NCBI GenBank assembly: GCA_003505715.1
Contig: DNXU01000187.1
Coordinates: 1 to 7,374, forward strand
DNA: 7,374 nucleotides
Source of the DNA: Cyanobacteria bacterium UBA8803
Lineage (GTDB): Bacteria; Cyanobacteriota; Cyanobacteriia; Cyanobacteriales; Coleofasciculaceae
Reading direction: 5' to 3'
In this document: positions 1 through 5,974 of the stretch, piece after piece
Position numbering within the stretch: position 1 is the stretch's first letter
How the letters are laid out: the number at the start of each line of letters is the position of its first letter
Made by a program: the position numbers and the translations under genes
Notes under the pieces: generated by a model
Databases searched by the model: none
What the model was told of the DNA's origin: nothing
Seen by the model: the letters and a program-made list of their open reading frames with translations, nothing else

Positions 1-738
1 CCCTTTAACGGACAGAATTTGACCATTAATCTCGCTGAGGGTGCTGAGATTTCCGCATCTACTACTAGCAGCGGTCAAGGGGGAAGTTTAATTGTCACCG
101 CACCAGAGGCAGTTACCATTAGTGGTAATGGCACTCTCACTGCTACGGCTGATGCTTTTAGTAGTGGCCAAGCAGGAGATGTGTTGCTCAACACACAACA
201 GCTTACTATTGCTAATGGAGCGCGGGTATCTGCTTCTACCAGCTCGACCAACCCTTCAGCCATCGGCGGCAATCTCACCGTACAAGCACAGCAATTGAAC
301 CTAATAGGACAAAGCAGCTTATCGGCTGGCACCACAGGGGCGGCAGCAGGTGGCAACTTAACTATTCAACCCTATGGCAATGGGCAAACTTTGAGCATCA
401 ACCTCCAAGAAGGGACAACCGTATCAGCCTCTACCTCTGGTGCAGGTCAAGGAGGAACATTGCTCATCACAGCTCCTGAGTCGGTCAATATCAGTGGTCA
501 TGGTACTCTGGCAGCTACAGCTGATACTTCTAGTAGTGGAGGAGCCGGAGATGTATTACTGAGCACGCAACAGTTAACAATTGCTCAGGGAGCGCGAATA
601 TCCGCTTCCACTAACTCCAACAACCCTTCCGCCATCGGTGGTAACCTGACTGTACAAGCACAACAATTAAACCTGACCGGAAAAAGTAGTTTAGATGCTG
701 GCAGCACAGGCGCGGCAGCAGGCGGCAACTTAACCCTG
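1..738 (+). repeat. Two tandem 372-bp coding repeats (124 residues each) in the exoprotein
   Basis: Unit 1 runs from about 1 to 366 and unit 2 from about 370 to 738. Matching points lie 372 bases apart: the Leu codon before TINL/SINL at 19 and 391, NPSAIGG at 250 and 622, and the end of GGNLT at 366 and 738. By eye the two units are roughly three quarters identical in protein. Both keep the blocks NPSAIGGNLTVQAQQLNL and GAAAGGNLT. Unit 1 begins at or before the window edge, so more copies may lie upstream. A partial, diverged third turn follows (LTVQDGAKVTVSST). The pattern suggests growth of the beta-helix by unequal recombination. Confidence 0.85.
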
Positions 739-1530
739 GAGACAGGAATGCTAACAGTTCAAGATGGAGCCAAAGTAACGGTGAGTAGTACTGGCACAGG
801 TGATGCAGGCAACCTGAACGCGATCGCTAACTTTCTCTTGCTTGATAACGGACAACTGATTGCCGAAACCGCTTCCGGTGAAGGTGGCAATATTCGGTTG
901 CAACTCAAGGATTGGTTGTTAATGCGTCACCATAGCCTGATATCTGCCAAAGCTGGTAACAATGGCAATGGCGGCAACATTGATATTAGTGCTGCCTTCA
1001 TCATGGCTGTTCCTAGTGAAGATAGCGACATTATTGCCGACGCCGATCTCGGTAACGGTGGCAATATCAACATTACGACTCAAGGTATTTTTGGGCTGGA
1101 GTTTCGCCCCCAACGCACTCCTTGGAGTGATATTAGTGCTAGTTCTAACTTCGGATTATCGGGCAGGGTCACGATTAATCAGCTCAATGTTGACCCCAGC
1201 CGCGGATTGACTCAATTACCACAACAACCAGTTGACCCCAGCCGCCTGATTGCTCGAGATTGTGCAGAACTGACCAAGGATGGTCGCACGCAATTTATCA
1301 TCACTGGACGGGGAGGCTTGCCGACTAATCCTTATGAACCTCTCAGTAGTAATGACCTATTGGCAGATTTACAGCCGCCGACCCAGTGGACATCTAATTC
1401 AGCAGGTGTTGCAAGTCCATCTGCGGAAATTGTCGAAGCTACTGGGTGGATAATTACTGAAAACGCTGAGGTGGTGCTGGTAGCTGAAGTTCCTGCCACC
1501 TCATCTCAACGGGGTTGCCGCCTGCGTTAA
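1..1530 (+). CDS. C-terminal part of a filamentous-haemagglutinin-like (two-partner secretion, TpsA-type) exoprotein; 5' end outside window
   Basis: The reading frame is open from base 1 and ends at TAA 1528-1530, so only the last 509 residues are present. Residues 1-246 form two tandem repeats of about 124 residues, rich in Gly, Ser, Thr, Asn and Gln, with recurring GGNLT, QQLTI-GARxSAST and GQGG motifs. This is the pattern of a right-handed beta-helix in the filamentous haemagglutinin family. Less regular helix turns (GNGGNI) follow to about residue 390. The tail has two VDPSR motifs flanking TQLPQQP, a DCAEL cysteine, an ITGRGGLPTNPYEPL block and the final CRLR, which I know as the conserved C-terminus of cyanobacterial members. 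Such proteins are exported by a TpsB/ShlB-type outer-membrane pore and act at the surface as adhesins or matrix proteins. The signal peptide and TPS secretion domain would lie upstream of the window. No partner pore gene is visible. The TTG at 19 is an internal leucine codon, not a start. Family is sure; substrate or role is unknown. Confidence 0.9.
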   Translation, partial: PFNGQNLTINLAEGAEISASTTSSGQGGSLIVTAPEAVTISGNGTLTATADAFSSGQAGDVLLNTQQLTIANGARVSASTSSTNPSAIGGNLTVQAQQLNLIGQSSLSAGTTGAAAGGNLTIQPYGNGQTLSINLQEGTTVSASTSGAGQGGTLLITAPESVNISGHGTLAATADTSSSGGAGDVLLSTQQLTIAQGARISASTNSNNPSAIGGNLTVQAQQLNLTGKSSLDAGSTGAAAGGNLTLETGMLTVQDGAKVTVSSTGTGDAGNLNAIANFLLLDNGQLIAETASGEGGNIRLQLKDWLLMRHHSLISAKAGNNGNGGNIDISAAFIMAVPSEDSDIIADADLGNGGNINITTQGIFGLEFRPQRTPWSDISASSNFGLSGRVTINQLNVDPSRGLTQLPQQPVDPSRLIARDCAELTKDGRTQFIITGRGGLPTNPYEPLSSNDLLADLQPPTQWTSNSAGVASPSAEIVEATGWIITENAEVVLVAEVPATSSQRGCRLR

Positions 1531-1543
1531 TTGCCAGTCGCCA

Positions 1544-1604
1544 GGGCGGGTTTTGACTTAAGACATATCTGCGGGGTCTACAATATTAGTCCCTAAACCC
1601 GCCC
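1544..1604. repeat. Palindromic GC-rich intergenic element, left copy
   Basis: The arms gggcgggttt (1544-1553) and aaacccgccc (1595-1604) are exact reverse complements separated by 41 bases. The right arm sits in the 19-mer CCCTAAACCCGCCCCTACA (1591-1609), which recurs exactly at 7337-7355. The 13-mer AGGGCGGGTTTTG (1543-1555) recurs exactly at 7245-7257 and 7291-7303. The element lies between the stops of two convergent genes and looks like a dispersed intergenic repeat. No transposase or clear target-site duplication was seen. Confidence 0.75.
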
Positions 1605-1616
1605 CTACAGATATGT
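1563..1616. terminator. Possible bidirectional terminator hairpin between convergent genes
   Basis: ACATATCTG (1563-1571) is the exact reverse complement of CAGATATGT (1608-1616). Inside it GGGG (1573-1576) can pair with CCCC (1602-1605), which leaves a loop of about 25 bases. It lies just after the exoprotein stop (1528-1530) and just outside the kinase stop (1641-1643), where a terminator serving both strands would be expected. No U-tract follows on either strand, so it is not a canonical intrinsic terminator and may only be part of the repeat element. Confidence 0.35.
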
Positions 1617-1640
1617 TCCTCCATTGAGCGCCCTGTACTG

Positions 1641-4600
1641 TCACAATCGGTTTTCTCTTAATTGTGGATTCCCTTGATAAATCAGCAAAATACTGCCCGT
1701 ACCGCATAAAGCTAAAGCTGACGGGATCAAGGGCATCCAACCGCCGTGAGTGAGGGTAATTAGGCAAATTTGGTGTAAAACCAAGATCGCAGCACCGCCA
1801 GCTAGAACTAAGTACAGGCGCGATCGCAAACGCCAAGCTAGCAATCCCCCCACGAGCGACCAAACAAAAACCCAAAGCGTATCACCCCACTGAAAGTCCT
1901 CCCACTGCGGTAAAACCCATATCAACGGTCGCCGATCTAGAACTGCACTGAGCATTTGGCTGACCATGTGAGCATGAATCCAAATCCCTGGCATTTGCCC
2001 GTAGGGAGTCTCGAAGTTATCTCTAGCGACTGGGGCAGTATAACCAATTAAGACCACCCGATCTTTAACTAAATTTTTATCTAATTGTCCAGATAAAACT
2101 TGCTTGAGCGTTACCCATTGACCGGGTTGATTGGCACGGTAATTGATGGCGATTTGACTACTTTGTCCATCTAGGTGTTGATAACCGCCGAAACGAGATG
2201 GTAATTTGTGAAAGGCAACAGTCCCAAACTGCCATTCCTGATTTTGATTGACTGTCAGAGGTTGGATGCCTTCTTGGTTCAGAAAGCGGAAAGCGAGTTG
2301 GAAGCTCAAGCTATAGGGAGTAGAACAAGTAGAGGGAGAAAGGGCAAGGCTGGGATCGTAGGATAAGAGTTGACGGCGGACGGTACGACTGGGGTCTTCA
2401 GGAGATTCTCCCACCGCCAGATCGCTCCTCATACTGTGTTTTTTATCGTTAAAAGTATCAATAACTAATTCACTAAAACCTAGCTGCTCTGTTAATTTTT
2501 GGGAAATAAGTTCCGGCGGCGGGTAATAGTTTGAGTCAGACACAGCCGATGCACATACCGTCACCAAATTCGGATTTTCGGCAAAACGGCTAATAAAATC
2601 TTGGCGGCCTTTACCTCGGGGTTGATAGCGATGCATATCCAACCCGATAGCTCGTGGTTGATACTGTTCTAGTTTCTTAAACAGTTGAGCAAGTGTCGTA
2701 TCTTCTAGCGGATACTGATGCTGGGCAATATCTTCTGTAGTGACTTCAACCACTAAAATCCGCTCGTCGATTAGTTCTGGCGATCGCATCTGCATCAAGC
2801 GGTCATACGCCTGAAGTTCCAAAAATTCCAATATTCTCAGCCATCGCATTCCCATCACTAGGCCGGTTACCGCCATACTGGCCAAAATCAAGGTGTACCA
2901 TCGCCGTCTTGGCAGTGAGGGTAAGGAGGTGGGGGCAGGCAAAGAAGTCAGCTTGGTAGGGGAGAGTGCTTGCAAGGCTGCTTGCGCCGTCTGATAGCGT
3001 TGTTTTGCGTCGAGACACACCATTTGATCCAGGACTTGTGCCAGTTTCCGCGTCACCTTGACCTGGTTTTGCCAGAGTAACTCCCCATAGATACCGGATG
3101 GCAAACTTGACAGCGTTCGCCCCATCAGCGCCCGAATACCCAACATGCCTACCGCATAAATATCACTGGCAAATATAGGGTTGCCAGCACGTTGTTCGGG
3201 TGCCATGTATCCAGCTGAACCAATAACAGTAGCATTCTCCAAATCAGCTGTTTGACCAACCTGTTTAACTGCCCCGAAGTCAATTAAGACCAGTTTGCCA
3301 TCTGATTCCCGCCTGATAATGTTGGCAGGTTTAATATCTCGATGAATAACATTATGTTGGTGAACAAACTCTAGAATATGCAGGATATCTTGTAAAAGGG
3401 CAACAACCTGGCTCTCCGGTAAGGGGTCTTGCAGTTCTAGGTCTAAGGTATTTCCGGGAATCCATTCTTCAACCAGATAAAAGTTTTGATTATCTTCAAA
3501 GTGAGCTAAGAGGCGGGGAATTTGGTCGTGGTTCCCCAACTTTTGCAACACTTCAGCCTCTCGATCGAAAAGTTTTTGAGCTTTCTGTAACGTTGCTAGG
3601 TCGGTCAATTGCGGCTTAAATTTCTTGACAACGCATTGAGGATTACCGGGAAGGTGCAAATCTTCGGCAAGAAAGGTTTGGCCAAATCCCCCACTTCCCA
3701 AGGGTTGGATGATGCGGTAGCGACCAACTAACAGAGAAGATGAGAGATTTTGAGGTGGCAGCGTGCGAGTAACTTCTGCCAGGGGTAGCGTTGCCGCAGC
3801 GTTTGGCGATCGCTTCTGTCTTGGTTCCTGGGTTTGGTGGTGCAGCGAATGCCATTTAGGGGGAACTTCTAGGGGATTTTGGCAAATTATGGGCAACCAA
3901 CTGGCGCAGGGAAATTGGTGTTCTAACCCTTGCAAGCGTTCTCTGGCTTGACGCACTGCTAGGTACAGAGAATCGCCATTGGCAAAGGCTGTGAGAAAGT
4001 AATTTAAAAATTCCTGTGCTACTTTGTCCGGTACTGGTTCCCGCATGACAATCATTTGCGGGATATGTAGTTGCCCTAGTTCATGAGCTAATCCTAACCC
4101 ATCACAAGAGTTGAAAATCGCCAGCTGTAACCCTTGAGCGATCGCCTTTTTTAAACCGTACTTGAGTTCGCTCAGCGATAAGCTATCGGTTTGGTTCAGG
4201 TAAATGTGACCCGCTTCTCCCTTAGTCTCGCTATGTCCGGCAAAAAACAAAATGTGCCAGGGTTGTTCCCAGAGTCGGTCGTTAAGTGAGGAGCGTTCCG
4301 GTTCGACCAAAAACTCTATTTCGGCGTTAGGCAATGCTGCTAGTTTTTGCCGATCTGTTTCAATATCAATACCTTTACTATTACCTAAAATCGCTAGGAT
4401 TCTCACTTTATCTTTGAGAATGGTTGGCTGCGATTTTTGGGGGCGTTCAAACTCAAACCCACTCAGGGCAACTTCTGCTTTGGGATAGCGATCAAAAAAA
4501 TCCCACTCCTGCCAGGGTAGCTTGTGTAACTGCCTTTCTTCAGTACGAATCAAAAACCGCATTGCCTCATCTCGATGGAATTCTTCTCGCAAGCGGCGAT

Positions 4601-4922
4601 CGATGCCTCGAAAGGTTTCCGCATCAAGCCATGCTCTCATGCGATCGCGCAGTTGAACAGCAGATTCTTGACATGCGGCAATTCGCTTATTAATCGCACC
4701 TTTGTGAATAATTTTTTTGGCTTCCAAACGCCAAGGGGAAACCAGAGAACGATAGTTTTCCTGCCAATGGCATTGTATGCAAGTAGCTAAATCTGGTGCT
4801 GGAGGCAAGTGACCTTTAATTTTTATCGGGTGGATGCTTCCCTCTAATTGCATTTCCAGGGTAGCTCGAAATCCCTGAGCGTGTAAATCACCCTCTAGTT
4901 CAAGTACAACTAACTTGTCCAT
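1641..4922 (-). CDS. CHAT protease-like / Ser-Thr protein kinase / CHASE2 sensor fusion, membrane protein, 1093 aa
   Basis: Domains in order: a pre-CHAT region (1-170); a CHAT caspase-like domain (about 170-347) with the likely dyad His230 (FFAGHSE) and Cys273 (FNSCDGLG); a polar linker (about 352-398); a Hanks-type kinase (about 402-650); a membrane helix (about 675-693); an extracytoplasmic CHASE2 domain (about 697-990, starting LELQAYDRLM); and three C-terminal membrane helices (about 1014-1031, 1036-1056, 1062-1081). The kinase keeps the glycine loop GSGGFG (409-414), Lys433, Glu455, HRDIKPAN with Asp529, DFG (548-550) and APE (574-576), so it should be active. Four helices place both termini, CHAT and kinase, in the cytoplasm and CHASE2 outside. 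Start: ATG at 4922 gives MDKLVVLELEGDL, the usual start of this cyanobacterial family as I know it, with AGGA 8 bases upstream. It is the last of three co-directional genes, 65 bp after the DUF1822 gene. CHAT-CHASE2 and kinase-CHASE2 proteins are both familiar; having all three together is unusual. Substrates and signal are unknown. Confidence 0.93.
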   Translation of the reverse strand: MDKLVVLELEGDLHAQGFRATLEMQLEGSIHPIKIKGHLPPAPDLATCIQCHWQENYRSLVSPWRLEAKKIIHKGAINKRIAACQESAVQLRDRMRAWLDAETFRGIDRRLREEFHRDEAMRFLIRTEERQLHKLPWQEWDFFDRYPKAEVALSGFEFERPQKSQPTILKDKVRILAILGNSKGIDIETDRQKLAALPNAEIEFLVEPERSSLNDRLWEQPWHILFFAGHSETKGEAGHIYLNQTDSLSLSELKYGLKKAIAQGLQLAIFNSCDGLGLAHELGQLHIPQMIVMREPVPDKVAQEFLNYFLTAFANGDSLYLAVRQARERLQGLEHQFPCASWLPIICQNPLEVPPKWHSLHHQTQEPRQKRSPNAAATLPLAEVTRTLPPQNLSSSLLVGRYRIIQPLGSGGFGQTFLAEDLHLPGNPQCVVKKFKPQLTDLATLQKAQKLFDREAEVLQKLGNHDQIPRLLAHFEDNQNFYLVEEWIPGNTLDLELQDPLPESQVVALLQDILHILEFVHQHNVIHRDIKPANIIRRESDGKLVLIDFGAVKQVGQTADLENATVIGSAGYMAPEQRAGNPIFASDIYAVGMLGIRALMGRTLSSLPSGIYGELLWQNQVKVTRKLAQVLDQMVCLDAKQRYQTAQAALQALSPTKLTSLPAPTSLPSLPRRRWYTLILASMAVTGLVMGMRWLRILEFLELQAYDRLMQMRSPELIDERILVVEVTTEDIAQHQYPLEDTTLAQLFKKLEQYQPRAIGLDMHRYQPRGKGRQDFISRFAENPNLVTVCASAVSDSNYYPPPELISQKLTEQLGFSELVIDTFNDKKHSMRSDLAVGESPEDPSRTVRRQLLSYDPSLALSPSTCSTPYSLSFQLAFRFLNQEGIQPLTVNQNQEWQFGTVAFHKLPSRFGGYQHLDGQSSQIAINYRANQPGQWVTLKQVLSGQLDKNLVKDRVVLIGYTAPVARDNFETPYGQMPGIWIHAHMVSQMLSAVLDRRPLIWVLPQWEDFQWGDTLWVFVWSLVGGLLAWRLRSRLYLVLAGGAAILVLHQICLITLTHGGWMPLIPSALALCGTGSILLIYQGNPQLRENRL

Positions 4923-4930
4923 TGGTCGTT

Positions 4931-4934
4931 TCCT
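4931..4934 (-). promoter_or_regulatory. Shine-Dalgarno AGGA that decides the kinase-fusion start
   Basis: On the minus strand AGGA (4934-4931) lies 8 bases before the ATG at 4922-4920, within an AGGCAGGCAGGAAA run. It favours this ATG over the in-frame TTG at 4955, which would add 11 residues not expected for the family. Confidence 0.6.
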
Positions 4935-4964
4935 GCCTGCCTGACCTGTTATCAATTATTCATC

Positions 4965-4981
4965 ATTGGTTGCAAGCCAAT
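4965..4981. other. Small hairpin in the DUF1822-kinase intergenic gap
   Basis: The 17-base sequence ATTGGTTGCAAGCCAAT folds into a 7-bp stem (one G-T wobble) with loop GCA. It sits in the 65-bp gap (4923-4987) between the DUF1822 stop and the kinase start. No U-run follows on the minus strand, so it could be a processing or translation-modulating hairpin rather than a terminator. It may also be chance. Confidence 0.3.
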
Positions 4982-4987
4982 TACCAA

Positions 4988-5950
4988 TTAAATGAGAAAA
5001 TTTTCAGTAATACTGGCATCACCTAAGACGACCTTAAAACTAAAACTCTCTCCCAGTTCACCGCTAAACTGAAATTCCATACTCTCGCTGTTTCCGGCAT
5101 CCGCTTGTAGGACTGGTTTCCCTCTCTCGTCTAGTACCATCAGTTGTAGATCCGGTGGCAGATAGGGTTGACCTCCCAGGGGACACACCTCTACTGTAAT
5201 ATCCATTTTCGAGGATGAGCTGGGCGTTATTCCCACAAATACAGCTAACGGTTCGATTTGCCCATCGCGTTCCAAATCAATACACTTACCTCGTTTGACA
5301 CCATTGACAGGAATTTCTAGTACAGTAGTTGCGATCGAGGACAGACTTCTGGGACTAAAAGCGAGTTCTGATTGGGGTGGGGTGAAAATTGCTGCTACTG
5401 TCTCCCAACCTGTCTCAAAGATATTGTGCAGCCACTGGCTCAAATTTACCTGCTCTTGAACGGGCTGTACTTGCTGGAAATGGCTGAGGTATTCTGGTAA
5501 CTCGTCGAGCGATCGCAACTCAGCAACAGGACATTTTTGAGTTGATACTGTTGCCCTAAATCCCAGCAGCGTTGCTTCCTGCAAGGCATCATCTAGCTGC
5601 ACCGCAATATAGCCAATGCGCTCCTCCCAAACCTCTTCTGGAATATAAACCATGTCTGCCTCAGGCAACATGGGTCTACATTCTAACTTACCGCAATTTT
5701 TTACTGCCAAATCCGCCACATTTAGGAAGGTCTGCATCATTGGATTCCAGCTATCACTGTGAGGCCAATCGGTTTCAAATCCCAAGCACTGTAAGTAATA
5801 ATTAACCGCATACACTGCCAAGGTATTGAGATAAACTTGTTCTGCTTTTGGCAAATTTGCTTGGTATTGGCAGAATCTCTCAGCGAGTTGATGCGCCGAG
5901 CGTGGGATTGGGATTGTAAAGGTGAGTTGGCATTCTGTCTGAATAGTCAT
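4988..5950 (-). CDS. DUF1822 family protein, 320 aa
   Basis: I recognise this as the cyanobacterial DUF1822 family. The helical N-terminal core contains LNTLAVYAVNYYLQCLGFET (41-60), then SWNPMMQTFLNVADL and GKLECRPMLP (87-96). A variable middle follows (about 155-215). The conserved beta-rich C-terminus contains GKCIDLERDG (221-230), VGITPSSSSKMDITVEVCP (239-257), YLPPDLQLMVLDERGKPVLQ and the closing FKVVLGDASITENFLI. There is no signal peptide or membrane helix, so it should be cytoplasmic. No catalytic motif can be pointed to and the function is unknown. In other cyanobacteria, as I recall, such genes sit beside CHAT/CHASE2 and sigma-like genes, as here, which suggests an accessory or adaptor role in one signalling module. 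The start ATG at 5950 is supported by AGAGG 8 bases upstream. It lies 24 bp after the sigma-like gene and is probably co-transcribed with it. Confidence 0.9.
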   Translation of the reverse strand: MTIQTECQLTFTIPIPRSAHQLAERFCQYQANLPKAEQVYLNTLAVYAVNYYLQCLGFETDWPHSDSWNPMMQTFLNVADLAVKNCGKLECRPMLPEADMVYIPEEVWEERIGYIAVQLDDALQEATLLGFRATVSTQKCPVAELRSLDELPEYLSHFQQVQPVQEQVNLSQWLHNIFETGWETVAAIFTPPQSELAFSPRSLSSIATTVLEIPVNGVKRGKCIDLERDGQIEPLAVFVGITPSSSSKMDITVEVCPLGGQPYLPPDLQLMVLDERGKPVLQADAGNSESMEFQFSGELGESFSFKVVLGDASITENFLI

Positions 5951-5958
5951 TTTCTTGG

Positions 5959-5963
5959 CCTCT
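5959..5963 (-). promoter_or_regulatory. Shine-Dalgarno AGAGG of the DUF1822 gene
   Basis: AGAGG on the minus strand (5963-5959) is 8 bases from the ATG at 5950-5948 and fills most of the 24-bp gap after the sigma-like stop. Such tight spacing leaves little room for a separate promoter and supports co-transcription. Confidence 0.6.
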
Positions 5964-5974
5964 TTTGACTACAA

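Noticed and set aside
19..21. TTG at 19 as the start of the exoprotein gene
   Set aside because: The frame is open to base 1 and already encodes the repeat unit. The codon corresponds to an internal Leu in repeat 2 (position 391).
1531..1640. Insertion sequence or transposase remnant in the convergent gap
   Set aside because: Only a short palindromic repeat is present; there is no coding remnant and no clear target-site duplication.
1558..1875. 105-codon minus-strand frame at the end of the kinase fusion
   Set aside because: It overlaps the membrane helices of the real gene in another frame, spans the repeat element and has no recognisable domain.
4252..4790. Plus-strand open frames antisense to the CHAT region
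   Set aside because: These are shadows of the strongly conserved minus-strand coding sequence, with no recognisable protein family.
4923..4955. Longer kinase-fusion start at a TTG (11 extra residues)
   Set aside because: The ATG at 4922 has AGGA 8 bases upstream and gives the family-typical MDKLVVL start. The extension is low-complexity sequence that overlaps the ribosome binding site.
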